The notes under the pieces are model-generated. The model was given only the letters and a program-made list of their open reading frames with translations. It searched no databases and was not told the DNA's origin. The position numbers and the translations under genes are program-made. From Streptomyces sp. NBC_00376 (GTDB taxonomy: Bacteria; Actinomycetota; Actinomycetes; Streptomycetales; Streptomycetaceae), in contig NZ_CP107960.1 of the NCBI RefSeq assembly GCF_036077095.1, positions 6,448,001 to 6,512,000 on the forward strand: a stretch of DNA of 64,000 nt. The letters are read 5' to 3'. Positions within the stretch are counted from its first letter, which is position 1, and each line of letters opens with the position of its first letter. Of this stretch, positions 54,151 through 61,954 are shown in pieces.

Positions 54151-55074
54151 TCAGCCCGTCAGCGCGGAGGTCTTCAGCACCACCAGCAGCACCAGCACGG
54201 CGAACAGCACCACACACGCGGCGGCCTGGACCACCGTACGGCGCTTCGCCGGGGCATAGGCGTACGCCACAGTGACGATGCCGCCCGTCAGGAGCCCGCC
54301 CAGGTGGCCCTGCCACGAGGCGAATCCGGCCGAGATCACCATCCAGATCAGGAAACCGGCCATGAACCGGTTCACCGCCCGCATGTCACGGCCCAGCCGG
54401 CGGTTGATGACATAGAACGCCGCCCCGAGCCCGAAGATCGCACCCGAGGCGCCCACCGTGCCGTCGAGCGGCGCGATCAGATAGACCAGGACCGAACCGC
54501 CCAGCGCGGACAGCAGGTACAGCGCGAGGTAACGGGCCCGGCCCAGCTGCTCCTCCACCACCCGGCCCAGGTTCCACAGCGCGTACATGTTGAACAGGAT
54601 GTGCAGCACCCCGAACGGCAGCGAACCGAAGGACGACCCGCCCGGCGGCAGATGCAGGAAGGCCCCGGTCATCAGCCGGTACCACTCACCGCCGACCACC
54701 CCGACCACATCGAAGCCGGGGAAGTCCCCGCCCTCGTAGACGTAATGCTCGCCGTCCGGGCCGTTCAGCCCCGCACCGAGCATCGCGAACCGGTCGACGA
54801 TCCCCGGACTGACCAGCTCGCCCAGGTACGCCGCGATGTTGAGCCCGATCAGCACATACGTGACGATCGGCACCGCGCTCCTCGGCACCGCGCCGCCGAA
54901 CACGGTGCGCGCCTGCCGGATCGAACGCTGCCCCTCCTTCACGCAGTCCACGCAGTGGTGGCCGACCGCGGCCTCACGCATGCAGTCGGGGCAGATGAAC
55001 CGTTCGCAGCGGGTACAGCTGACATACGTCTCGTACGACGGATGGCGATAACAGGTGGTGACCGCGGCCTCCAC
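54151..55074 (-). CDS. Rhomboid-family intramembrane serine protease
   Basis: Protein of 307 aa. An N-terminal zinc-ribbon-like module carries four Cys pairs or Cys/His groups (CYRHP, CTRCERFICPDCM, HHCVDC) within residues 7-48. Six to seven membrane segments follow. The catalytic Ser is in GASGAIFG near 210 and His in HLGGLLTG near 260. An extracytoplasmic loop contains GGEWYRLMTGAFLH, the L1 region. GTG 55074 is chosen because AAGGAG lies 6 nt upstream; the frame stays open to 55239 but that stretch is Pro-rich and lies outside a ribosome site. Substrate unknown. Confidence 0.9.
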   Translation of the reverse strand: MEAAVTTCYRHPSYETYVSCTRCERFICPDCMREAAVGHHCVDCVKEGQRSIRQARTVFGGAVPRSAVPIVTYVLIGLNIAAYLGELVSPGIVDRFAMLGAGLNGPDGEHYVYEGGDFPGFDVVGVVGGEWYRLMTGAFLHLPPGGSSFGSLPFGVLHILFNMYALWNLGRVVEEQLGRARYLALYLLSALGGSVLVYLIAPLDGTVGASGAIFGLGAAFYVINRRLGRDMRAVNRFMAGFLIWMVISAGFASWQGHLGGLLTGGIVTVAYAYAPAKRRTVVQAAACVVLFAVLVLLVVLKTSALTG

Positions 55075-55412
55075 GGCAGGCTCCTTCACGGGTGAGCGGA
55101 CACGAGCGGCCGGTGGGGACGGCGGCAGATCAACATAGCGAACACCGCCCGGCCGGGGCATGCCCGGGTGGCCCAGACCGACCGGCAATTGGGGGGGCGT
55201 CGCGGGGCTGGGCACGCGCATCTGCGGCGTTGTCGTCAATCACCATGGCTCCTTCCCCAAGCTCTCAGCTGTGTTCGAGCAGGGGAGACCCCATCTCCCT
55301 CATTCCTCCGCCCTGCAGCTGCACGCACCCAGCCCCGCTCCTTCTCCCACCCCCCAATTGCCGGTCGGTCCTACACTCGACCTCCCCGGACGTCGAGGAT
55401 CGGAGAAACCGC
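55075..55412. other. 338 bp intergenic region holding an inverted-repeat element
   Basis: Divergent spacer between the rhomboid and vWA genes. Most of it is the inverted-repeat block at 55176-55370. Just outside the right arm, TACACT (55371-55377 region) is a good -10 candidate for the vWA gene. The rhomboid ribosome site lies at the left end. No gene is seen. Confidence 0.7.
55176..55370. mobile_element. MITE-like 195 bp element with 21 bp terminal inverted repeats
   Basis: The left end (55176-55196, GACCGACCGG...TTGGGGGG) and right end (55350-55370) are exact reverse complements over 21 bp. A second nested pair, GCGGGGCTGGG near 55205 and CCCAGCCCCGC near 55329, and a central GGGAGA/TCTCCC (55283-55299) continue the dyad. 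The interior has no open frame of interest and resembles the 'AAGCTCTC...TTCGAGCAGGGG' palindromes I recall scattered in Streptomyces genomes. No target duplication is obvious. Confidence 0.55.
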
Positions 55413-56159
55413 ATGGCCGGCTCACCCGCCGCCGCAACAGGCCCGGCCATCAGCCTCCGCAAGATCGAGGAGAGCGCCCCCGCGCTGGTCAGCCTCTACA
55501 AGAGCGCCTCGGTGTCGCTGACCAAGCACCGCATGAGCGGCGAGCGCGCCGCGGTCTATCTGGTGCTCGACTACTCCGGCTCCATGCGGGAGTACTACAA
55601 GGACGGCAGCGTCCAGGCCCTGGCCGACCGGGTGCTGGGGCTCTCGGCCCATCTGGACGACGACGGCCGGGTCCCCCTCGTCCTGTTCTCAACGGAGGTC
55701 GACGCCGTCACCGACATCGCCCTGGACAACCACCGCGGCCGGGTCGACGCGATCGTGGCAGGTCTCGGGCACATGGGCAGGACCAGCTACCACCTGGCCA
55801 TGGACGCCGTCATCGACCACCACCTCGACAGCGGCTCCACCGCGCCCGCCCTCGTCGTCTTCCAGACCGACGGCGGCCCGATCAGCAAGCACGCGGCGGA
55901 GCGCTATCTCTGCAAGGCGGCGAAACTGCCCCTGTTCTGGCAGTTCATCGGCTTCGGCGACAAGCGGAGCAATCAGTTCGACTTCCTGCGCAAGCTCGAT
56001 GAACTGGCCGTACCCGCCAAGCGCCCGATAGACAACGCGGGCTTCTTCCACGCCGGACCCGACCCGCGCAAGGTCCCGGACGCCGAGCTGTACGACCGGC
56101 TCGTCGCCGAATTTCCGCAGTGGCTCGCCACGGCCCGGACTCAGGGCATCGTCAAGTGA
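55413..56159 (+). CDS. von Willebrand factor A domain protein
   Basis: Cytoplasmic vWA protein of 248 aa of the type associated with tellurium-resistance (TerF/TerY-like) proteins. The MIDAS motif is DYSGSM near 50-55 in VYLVLDYSGSMREYYKDG. The further metal-site Thr and Asp are likely in GRTSYHLAMD near 131 and FQTDGGP near 151. No signal peptide. GGAG lies 7 nt before ATG 55413. The HutD-like gene overlaps its stop as GTGA, so the two are coupled. No terD/terC neighbours are present. Confidence 0.88.
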   Translation: MAGSPAAATGPAISLRKIEESAPALVSLYKSASVSLTKHRMSGERAAVYLVLDYSGSMREYYKDGSVQALADRVLGLSAHLDDDGRVPLVLFSTEVDAVTDIALDNHRGRVDAIVAGLGHMGRTSYHLAMDAVIDHHLDSGSTAPALVVFQTDGGPISKHAAERYLCKAAKLPLFWQFIGFGDKRSNQFDFLRKLDELAVPAKRPIDNAGFFHAGPDPRKVPDAELYDRLVAEFPQWLATARTQGIVK

Positions 56160-56719
56160 CCGCCCGGGTCCTGCGGGCGGCCGACCGTACGGCCACCCCC
56201 TGGAAGAACGGCGGGGGAGTCACCCGGGAGATCGCGGCACACCCCGAGGGCGCGCCGATGGACGCCTTCGACTGGCGGGTCAGCCTCGCCGAGGTGACCG
56301 AGGACGGGCCGTTCTCCACGTTCCCCGGCGTCGACCGCACCCTGACCGTGGTCGAGGGCGCAGGCATGGACCTCATGGTGGACGGTGAGCACCACATCGT
56401 CGACGAGCCGTACTGGCCGCACGACTTCCCCGGTGACCTCGCGACCGACGGCGCACTGCTCGGCGGCCCGGTCGTCAACCTCAATGTGATGTGCCGCAGG
56501 GGGCGGACGAGCGCGGCGGTCGCGGTGGTGCGCGGCACCGTGCGGCTGGCGGCGCCCCCGGGCGGGGCGGTGCTTGCCATCGCGCTGGAGGACGGCGCGG
56601 TGCTCGACGGCACGGAGCTCGAACTCGACCGCTACGACGCGCTGTTGACGCGGGACGAATCGGCGGGGGTGCTGTGGACCCACGGGTGGGCGCTGCTGGT
56701 CACCCTCTCGGAGCGATGA
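56156..56719 (+). CDS. HutD/Ves family cupin-like protein
   Basis: Protein of 187 aa with the family start VLRAADRTATPWKNGGGVTREIAAHPEG and a bicupin-like beta-rich core. Landmarks include WRVSLAEVTEDGPFSTFPGVDRTLTVVEG and NLNVMCRRGRTSAAV. HutD members occur with histidine utilisation genes and Ves with cold response in enterics, but no hut genes are near, so the role here is unknown. The GTG overlaps the vWA stop by 4 nt. Confidence 0.85.
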   Translation: MTARVLRAADRTATPWKNGGGVTREIAAHPEGAPMDAFDWRVSLAEVTEDGPFSTFPGVDRTLTVVEGAGMDLMVDGEHHIVDEPYWPHDFPGDLATDGALLGGPVVNLNVMCRRGRTSAAVAVVRGTVRLAAPPGGAVLAIALEDGAVLDGTELELDRYDALLTRDESAGVLWTHGWALLVTLSER

Positions 56720-56830
56720 GACCGGCGGTACGGGTGAGGCGGGCGGTACGGATGGGCCGAAGGGCGGACGGTCGGCGCGGGCCGGGAAATCAGGACGGAA
56801 GGTGTCGGGTATCCAGGATTCCATGGGCGC

Positions 56831-57337
56831 ATGACATCGAGTTCCTGGGAAGAGTTCCGCTCGGCCGAGCCGGACTTCGCCGAAACCGTCCGGGCCCGCT
56901 TCCAGCTCTACAAGCACCACGTCCTGGCGACCCTGCGCAAGGACGGATCGCCGCGCGTGACCGGCCTGGAGGTGGACTTCCGCTTCGGCGAGGTGTGGCT
57001 CGGCATGATGCCGAACTCGCGCAAGGCGCTGGACCTGCTGCGCGATCCGCGGTTCGCGGTGCAAGCCAACCCCGGCCCGGACGCCGAGATGGCCGACGGG
57101 GACGCCCGGATCTCCGGCCGCGCGGTGGAGGTGACCGACCCCGCGGTGCTGGCACGCTTCATCGAGGAGGCGAAGCCGCCGGAACCCTTCCACCTCTTCC
57201 GCGTGGAGCCGACCGAGGTGGTGCACACCGGGCTCGAAGGCGGCGACACCGTGATCATCCGGACCTGGCGCCCCGGTCACCCGCTGCGCACCTTCCGAAG
57301 GGGCAACGATGCCGACTCACTGAGCACGACCACCTGA
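56831..57337 (+). CDS. Pyridoxamine 5'-phosphate oxidase-family (FMN/F420-type) protein
   Basis: Split-barrel flavin or F420-binding protein of 168 aa. It starts FAETVRARFQLYKHHVLATLRKDGSPRVTGLEVDF, the typical first strands of the family, followed by GMMPNSRKALDLLRDPRFAVQANPG and DARISGRAVEV. Substrate and cofactor (FMN, F420 or heme) cannot be told from sequence alone. ATG 56831 lacks a clear ribosome site. Its 3' end overlaps the convergent acyl-CoA dehydrogenase gene by 21 bp. Confidence 0.82.
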   Translation: MTSSSWEEFRSAEPDFAETVRARFQLYKHHVLATLRKDGSPRVTGLEVDFRFGEVWLGMMPNSRKALDLLRDPRFAVQANPGPDAEMADGDARISGRAVEVTDPAVLARFIEEAKPPEPFHLFRVEPTEVVHTGLEGGDTVIIRTWRPGHPLRTFRRGNDADSLSTTT

Positions 57338-58357
57338 GAGCCCGGGGCGCCGGGCGGCGGGCGCGGCCGGCCCGTCGGCGAGCACCCGCGCCCGGCACGC
57401 CCCCGGCTTCCCCCACGCGTCCCGCAGCGGGCGTGCCTTCCGCAGCCACAGCGCCAGGTCCAGCTCCTGCGTGTACCCCACCGCACCGTGCAGCTGCAGC
57501 GCCGCCCCGGCCGCCGCGTACCCCGCCTCGCCCGCCGTCACCTTGGCCGCCGCCACCTGCGCACCGGCGTCCGGCGCGTCCCCGGCGAGCGCGAGCGCCG
57601 CTCCGTACAGCAGCGGACGGGCGAACTCCAGCCCGATCAACGTGTCCGCCAGCCGGTGCTTCACCGCCTGGAAGGAGCCGATGGCGGCACCGAACTGGGT
57701 GCGCTGCTTCACGTACTCGACCGTGGTCCGCAGCAGGGTCTCGCCCGTGCCGAGCGACTGCGCCGCCGTCGCGAACGCCGCCCACCCGGCCGCCCGCGCC
57801 GCCGCCCCGGCCACCCGGGCCCCCGAGGCGAGCAGTTCCCCGCCCGGCGCGGGGCGCCACAGCCGCCGCGCGGGGTCGGACGACACGCTGAGCACCCCGG
57901 GCCCCGGCGCCAGCCGCAACTCGTCACCGGTCACCGTGAACACCGCGTCCACCGCGTCCGCGTCCAGCGCGTACGGCCCGTGCCCGTCCATCCGGAGCGT
58001 CGCCGACGCCGCGCCCGACGCCAGCCGGGGCAGCCACTCCTTGGCCGCCGGGCCGCCCACGTCCGCCAGCAGCACCGACGCCGCGACCGTCTCCACCACC
58101 GGCCCCGGCACCGCGTGCCGCCCCAGCTCGGTGAAGGCGACCGCGAGTTCGACCGGCAGCGGGCCGACACCCTCGTACGCCTGCGGCACCGCGAGCGCGA
58201 AGACCCCCGCCCCCGCCAGCCGGGCCCACAGCTCCTTGCCCGGTCCGTGGTCCCCGGCGGCCCAGGCCCGTACCACCGAAGGGGTGTCCGCGGCGGTCAG
58301 CATCGCGTCCAGCGAGCGGGCGAACTCCCGCTGCTCGTCGTCCAGGAGGAAACGCAT
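57317..58357 (-). CDS. Acyl-CoA dehydrogenase (FadE18-like)
   Basis: Protein of 346 aa, shorter than typical acyl-CoA dehydrogenases. It shows MRFLLDDEQREFARSLDAML at the start, VALAVPQAYEGVG-type flavin-proximal sequence near 55-65 and the C-terminal helical segment YVKQRTQFGAAIGSFQAVKHRLADTLIG near 236-263. FAD contacts end with LHGAVGYTQELDLALWLRKA. Two adjacent dehydrogenase genes, here overlapping by ATGA, are characteristic of actinobacterial alpha2-beta2 enzymes used on bulky steroid CoA esters. By order it resembles mycobacterial FadE18 next to FadE17. I judge it to be one subunit of such a heteromer. Confidence 0.83.
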   Translation of the reverse strand: MRFLLDDEQREFARSLDAMLTAADTPSVVRAWAAGDHGPGKELWARLAGAGVFALAVPQAYEGVGPLPVELAVAFTELGRHAVPGPVVETVAASVLLADVGGPAAKEWLPRLASGAASATLRMDGHGPYALDADAVDAVFTVTGDELRLAPGPGVLSVSSDPARRLWRPAPGGELLASGARVAGAAARAAGWAAFATAAQSLGTGETLLRTTVEYVKQRTQFGAAIGSFQAVKHRLADTLIGLEFARPLLYGAALALAGDAPDAGAQVAAAKVTAGEAGYAAAGAALQLHGAVGYTQELDLALWLRKARPLRDAWGKPGACRARVLADGPAAPAARRPGLSGGRAQ

Positions 58358-59502
58358 CAGCGCCGTCCCTTCGGCAGGCCGAGCAGCCGCTCGGCGATGA
58401 TGTCGCGCTGGATCTCGTTCGTGCCGGCGTAGATGGGGCCCGCGAGGGAGAAGACATACCCCTCGGACCACTCGGATTCGGCGAGTTCCGCATCCGGACC
58501 CAGCAGGTCGAGTGCGCTCTCGTGCAGCGCGATGTCGTACTCGGACCAGAACACCTTGTTCAGGCTGGACTCCGCGCCGATGGTCGCCCCGGCGGCGAAG
58601 CGGGACGCGTTGGCGGCGGTGAAGAGCCGATACGCGCGCGCCCCGATCACCGCGTCCGCCACCCGGTCCCGCATCGCCGTGTCCGAGGGGTCGCCATGGG
58701 TGCGCCACAGCGTGGCCAGCCGGTCGGCGGCGGCCAGGAAACGGCCGGGGGAGCGGAGCGTCAGCCCCCGCTCGTTGCCCGTTGTCGACATGGCGATACG
58801 CCAGCCCTGGCCAGGCTCCCCGATGACGTCCTCGTCCGGTACGAACACCTCGTCCAGGAACAGTTCGGCGAAGGCCGGCTTGCCGTCGAGCCGCCCGATC
58901 GGCCGGACCGAGACCCCGGGCGCCGACAGGTCGAACATCAGATACGTCAGCCCGTGGTGCGGTTTCGCCGCGCCCGGATCGCTGCGGAAGATGCCGAACG
59001 CCCGGTCCGCGAACGCGGCCCGCGAGGACCAGGTCTTCTGCCCCGAGAGCAGCCAGCCGCCGTCGGTGCGCACCGCCCGCGAACGCAGCGACGCCAGGTC
59101 CGAGCCCGACTCCGGCTCGGACCAGGCCTGCGCCCAGATCACCTCGCCGCTCGCCATCGACGGCAGGACCCGGGCCCGCTGCTCCTGAGTGGCGTGGTCG
59201 AAGAGCGTCGGGGCGAGGAGGTTGATGCCGTTCTGCGAGACCCGGCCGGGGCCGCCCGCCGCGTAGTACTCCTCCTCGAAGACCAGCCACCGGAAGATGT
59301 CGACGCCCCGGCCGCCGTACTCGGCCGGCCAGGACACCACCGACCAGCGGTCCGCGTACAGCCGCGCCTCCCACTCCCGGTGCGCGGCGAAGCCCTCGGC
59401 GGTCTCCAGCGACGGCAGCGGCACGGCGGGCACGTTGGCCCGCAGCCATTGGCGCGCCTCGTCCCGGAACGCCGCCTCCTGCTCGGTGCCCGACAGATCC
59501 AT
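58357..59502 (-). CDS. Acyl-CoA dehydrogenase (FadE17/FadE30-like)
   Basis: Protein of 381 aa of the actinobacterial steroid-type subfamily. N-terminal FRDEARQWLRANVP, then SWPAEYGGRG near 63, the flavin segment QAWSEPESGSDLASLRSRA near 122 and KTWSSRAAFAD near 155. C-terminal LAGPIYAGTNEIQRDIIAERLLGLPKG near 350-376 is the FAD/active-site end. Partner of the adjacent 346-residue dehydrogenase. Start ATG 59502 shares a base with the stop of the enoyl-CoA hydratase gene, so all three are one transcript. Confidence 0.87.
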   Translation of the reverse strand: MDLSGTEQEAAFRDEARQWLRANVPAVPLPSLETAEGFAAHREWEARLYADRWSVVSWPAEYGGRGVDIFRWLVFEEEYYAAGGPGRVSQNGINLLAPTLFDHATQEQRARVLPSMASGEVIWAQAWSEPESGSDLASLRSRAVRTDGGWLLSGQKTWSSRAAFADRAFGIFRSDPGAAKPHHGLTYLMFDLSAPGVSVRPIGRLDGKPAFAELFLDEVFVPDEDVIGEPGQGWRIAMSTTGNERGLTLRSPGRFLAAADRLATLWRTHGDPSDTAMRDRVADAVIGARAYRLFTAANASRFAAGATIGAESSLNKVFWSEYDIALHESALDLLGPDAELAESEWSEGYVFSLAGPIYAGTNEIQRDIIAERLLGLPKGRR

Positions 59503-60374
59503 CAGCCGTCCGCCTTCTTCATCGAGGCGATGTCCATGCCGCCGAGCGAGTCGGCAGCCGTCTCCGCGTTGTGCGCGTGGGCGAGGTGGTGCAGCCCGAA
59601 GACGGAGTCCATCCCGGTGTGCATCCCCTGGAGGTCCTCGGCCTGGTTGACCGCGCGCTTGGTGAGGGCCAGCCCGAGCCGGGGCATCGCGGCGATCCGC
59701 AGCGCCAGCTCATCGGTGCGGTCGGCGAGTTCCTCCCGCTCCACCACCTTGTTCACCATGCCGACCTCGTACGCCCGGCGGGCGCTCATCCGGTCGCCGG
59801 TGTAGAGGAACTCCTTCGCGATCCGGGGCGGCATCATCCACGGGTGGGCGAAGTACTCGACGCCTGGGATGCCCATCCGCACCACCGGATCGGCGAAGAA
59901 GGCGTCCTCGCTCGCCACGATCAGGTCGCAGATCCAGGCGAGCATCAGCCCGCCGGCCACGCAGGCGCCCTGGACGGATGCGATGACCGGCTTCGGCAGC
60001 TCGCGCCACCGCCTGCACATGCCCAGATAGACCTCCGACTCGCGGGCGAAGCGGCTCTCCGCACCGGCCTTGTCGGAGTGGTCCCACCACAGGCCCGCCC
60101 GGCGCTCGAAGGGCAGATGCGCGTCGCGCTCCGGCGTGCCGATGTCATGGCCCGCGGAGAAGTGCTCCCCGGCGCCCGCCAGCACGGCCACCTTGACCTC
60201 GGAGTCCTCGGCGGCCCGGTAGAACGCGTCGTCCAGGGCGTAGGTCATGGCCGAGTTCTGGGCGTTGCGGTAGCGCGGGCGGTTCAGCGTGAGGTACGCG
60301 ACCGGGCCGCGGCGCTCGTAGAGGACCGGGCCGTCCCGGTGGCCGGCGGCGGAGGGGTCGTGGGCAGAGGGCAT
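59502..60374 (-). CDS. Enoyl-CoA hydratase/isomerase (EchA13-like)
   Basis: Crotonase-fold protein of 290 aa. The oxyanion-hole segments are GEHFSAGHDIG near 69-79 and VQGACVAGGLMLAWICDLIVASEDAFFAD near 130-158. NRPRYRNAQNSAMTYALDDAF near the start and a Trp/Glu-rich insert at 90-115 match a subgroup I remember as mycobacterial EchA13. ATG 60374 has AAGGA 7 nt upstream; an earlier in-frame start at 60395 would sit inside the operator. First gene of the minus-strand transcript ech-fadE-fadE. Confidence 0.87.
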   Translation of the reverse strand: MPSAHDPSAAGHRDGPVLYERRGPVAYLTLNRPRYRNAQNSAMTYALDDAFYRAAEDSEVKVAVLAGAGEHFSAGHDIGTPERDAHLPFERRAGLWWDHSDKAGAESRFARESEVYLGMCRRWRELPKPVIASVQGACVAGGLMLAWICDLIVASEDAFFADPVVRMGIPGVEYFAHPWMMPPRIAKEFLYTGDRMSARRAYEVGMVNKVVEREELADRTDELALRIAAMPRLGLALTKRAVNQAEDLQGMHTGMDSVFGLHHLAHAHNAETAADSLGGMDIASMKKADG

Positions 60375-60387
60375 CGGCTCATCCTTC

Positions 60388-60407
60388 CCTAACAAGTGTT
60401 TGGTAGG
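60388..60407. promoter_or_regulatory. KstR2-like operator between the divergent CoA-degradation units
   Basis: CCTAACAAGTGTTTGGTAGG is an imperfect inverted repeat (7 of 8 positions in each arm). Its core differs from the KstR2 consensus AnCAAGnnCTTGnT, as I recall it, at one position. It sits 13 bp before the hydratase start and 61 bp before the SDR start, where one repressor could control both directions. Confidence 0.6.
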
Positions 60408-60468
60408 TTAACGTACGGGCACGAGCACCGTCGAGGATCCGAAGGGCCGGGACCGAGGAGGTACGGGC

Positions 60469-61251
60469 GTGAGCGCACCGCAGTACGTATCCGGGCACGG
60501 GCTGCTGGCCGGCCGCACAGCCGTCATCACCGCGGCCGCGGGCGCCGGCATCGGCGGCGCCACCGCCCGCCGATTCCTGGAGGAGGGCGCCCGCATCGTC
60601 ATCGGCGACGCGCACGCCCGCCGGCTGAAGGAGACCGAGCAGGCGTTCGCCGAGGAGTTCGGCGCGGACCGTGTCGCCGCACTGCCCTGCGACGTCACCG
60701 ACGAGACCCAGGTCCGGGCCCTGTTCGAACTCGCCGAACGGGCCCACGGCGGCCTCGACATCGTCGTCAACAACGCCGGCCTCGGCGGCACCGCCGAACT
60801 CACCGAGATGACCGACGAGCAGTGGACCAAGGTCCTCGACGTCACCCTGAACGGCACCTTCCGCTGCACCCGGGCCGCCCTGCGCTCCCTCAAGGCGGCG
60901 GGCCGCGGCGGCATCGTCGTCAACAACGCCTCCGTCGTCGGCTGGCGCGCCCAGAGCGGCCAGGCCCACTACGCCGCCGCCAAGGCCGGCGTCATGGCGC
61001 TCACCCGGTGCGCCGCGATCGAGGCCGCCGAGTACGGCGTACGCGTCAACGCCGTCGCGCCCAGCCTCGCCATGCACCCGCACCTGGTGAAGGTCACCTC
61101 CGCCGAACTCCTGGACGAACTGACCGCGAAGGAGGCCTTCGGCCGGTACGCCGAGCCGTGGGAGGTCGCCAACGTCATCGTCTTCCTCGCCAGCGACTAC
61201 TCCTCGTACCTGACCGGCGAGGTCGTCTCCGTCAGCAGTCAGCGTGCCTGA
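60469..61251 (+). CDS. SDR-family dehydrogenase, IpdF-like
   Basis: Short-chain dehydrogenase of 260 aa. The nucleotide-binding Gly motif is AAAGAGIGGATA near 22-33, NNAGLGG near 101 and catalytic YxxxK in AHYAAAKAGVMALTRC near 165-180 with the Ser in NNASVVGWRAQ. The segment SGHGLLAGRT near the start and FLASDYSSYLTGEVVSVSSQ at the end match what I remember of mycobacterial IpdF (Rv3559c) closely. IpdF reduces the 5-oxo group of HIP-CoA-type intermediates. GAGGAGG lies 8 nt before GTG 60469. Confidence 0.88.
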   Translation: MSAPQYVSGHGLLAGRTAVITAAAGAGIGGATARRFLEEGARIVIGDAHARRLKETEQAFAEEFGADRVAALPCDVTDETQVRALFELAERAHGGLDIVVNNAGLGGTAELTEMTDEQWTKVLDVTLNGTFRCTRAALRSLKAAGRGGIVVNNASVVGWRAQSGQAHYAAAKAGVMALTRCAAIEAAEYGVRVNAVAPSLAMHPHLVKVTSAELLDELTAKEAFGRYAEPWEVANVIVFLASDYSSYLTGEVVSVSSQRA

Positions 61252-61311
61252 GCGTGCGGCGGCCGGACGTCGGGCGGCCGGGTGTCCGGCGGCCGGGCGG
61301 AGAATGGTCGG

Positions 61312-61923
61312 GTGCCTACCAAGAAGAAGCCCCAGGTGACCCCCTCGCCCGAGCGGCGCCGCGAACTGCTCGCCACCGCCGCCGAGGTCTTCGCCGCCCA
61401 GGGATACAACGCCACCACCGTCCGCAAGATCGCGGACGCGGCCGGGATGCTCGCGGGCAGCCTCTACTACCACTTCGATTCCAAGGAATCGATGCTCGAC
61501 GAGATCCTCTCGACCTTCCTCGGTGAACTCTGGGAGGGGTACGACACGGTGCTCGCCGCCCGGCTGGCCCCCAGGCAGACCATCGAGGCGCTCGTCACCG
61601 AGTCCTTCCGGGAGATCGACCGGCACCGTGCCGCGGTCGCCATCTACCAGAAGGAAGCCAGGCATCTGGCCACCCAGCCGCGCTTCCAGTACCTCGCCGA
61701 CTCCCAGCAGAAGTTCGAGAAGGCCTGGCTCGGCACGCTGGAACGCGGCGTCGCCGACCACAGCTTCCGCGCCGACCTGGACATCCGCCTCACCTACCGC
61801 TTCGTCCGCGACACGGTCTGGGTCGCGGCGTCCTGGTACCGGCCGGGCGGACTGCACAGCCCCGAGGAGATCGCCCGCCAGTACCTCTCGATGGTCCTGG
61901 ACGGCATCGCCCTCGACACCTGA
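61312..61923 (+). CDS. TetR-family regulator, KstR2-like
   Basis: Repressor of 203 aa. The TetR helix-turn-helix spans about 15-60: RRELLATAAEVFAAQGYNATTVRKIADAAGMLAGSLYYHFDSKESML. The C-terminal ligand domain contains HRAAVAIYQKEARHLATQPRFQYL, as in KstR2/FadR-like acyl-CoA sensors. Placement between the IpdF-like SDR and FadA6-like thiolase genes copies the mycobacterial kstR2 neighbourhood. GAGAAT lies 6 nt before the GTG with no Shine-Dalgarno, so it is probably leaderless. Likely target: the palindrome at 60388-60407. Confidence 0.86.
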   Translation: MPTKKKPQVTPSPERRRELLATAAEVFAAQGYNATTVRKIADAAGMLAGSLYYHFDSKESMLDEILSTFLGELWEGYDTVLAARLAPRQTIEALVTESFREIDRHRAAVAIYQKEARHLATQPRFQYLADSQQKFEKAWLGTLERGVADHSFRADLDIRLTYRFVRDTVWVAASWYRPGGLHSPEEIARQYLSMVLDGIALDT

Positions 61924-61954
61924 CCCCACCCGCGCTCACCAAGGAGCAGCAGTC

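Noticed and set aside
54151..55239. Longer rhomboid protein starting at 55239
   Set aside because: The extra 55 residues are Pro-rich and reach into the inverted-repeat element region. GTG 55074 has a near-perfect AAGGAG 6 nt upstream.
57317..59449. Minus-strand frame of 710 codons spanning both acyl-CoA dehydrogenases
   Set aside because: The first half is an out-of-frame shadow of the 381-residue dehydrogenase. An ATG with an ATGA overlap starts the second gene.
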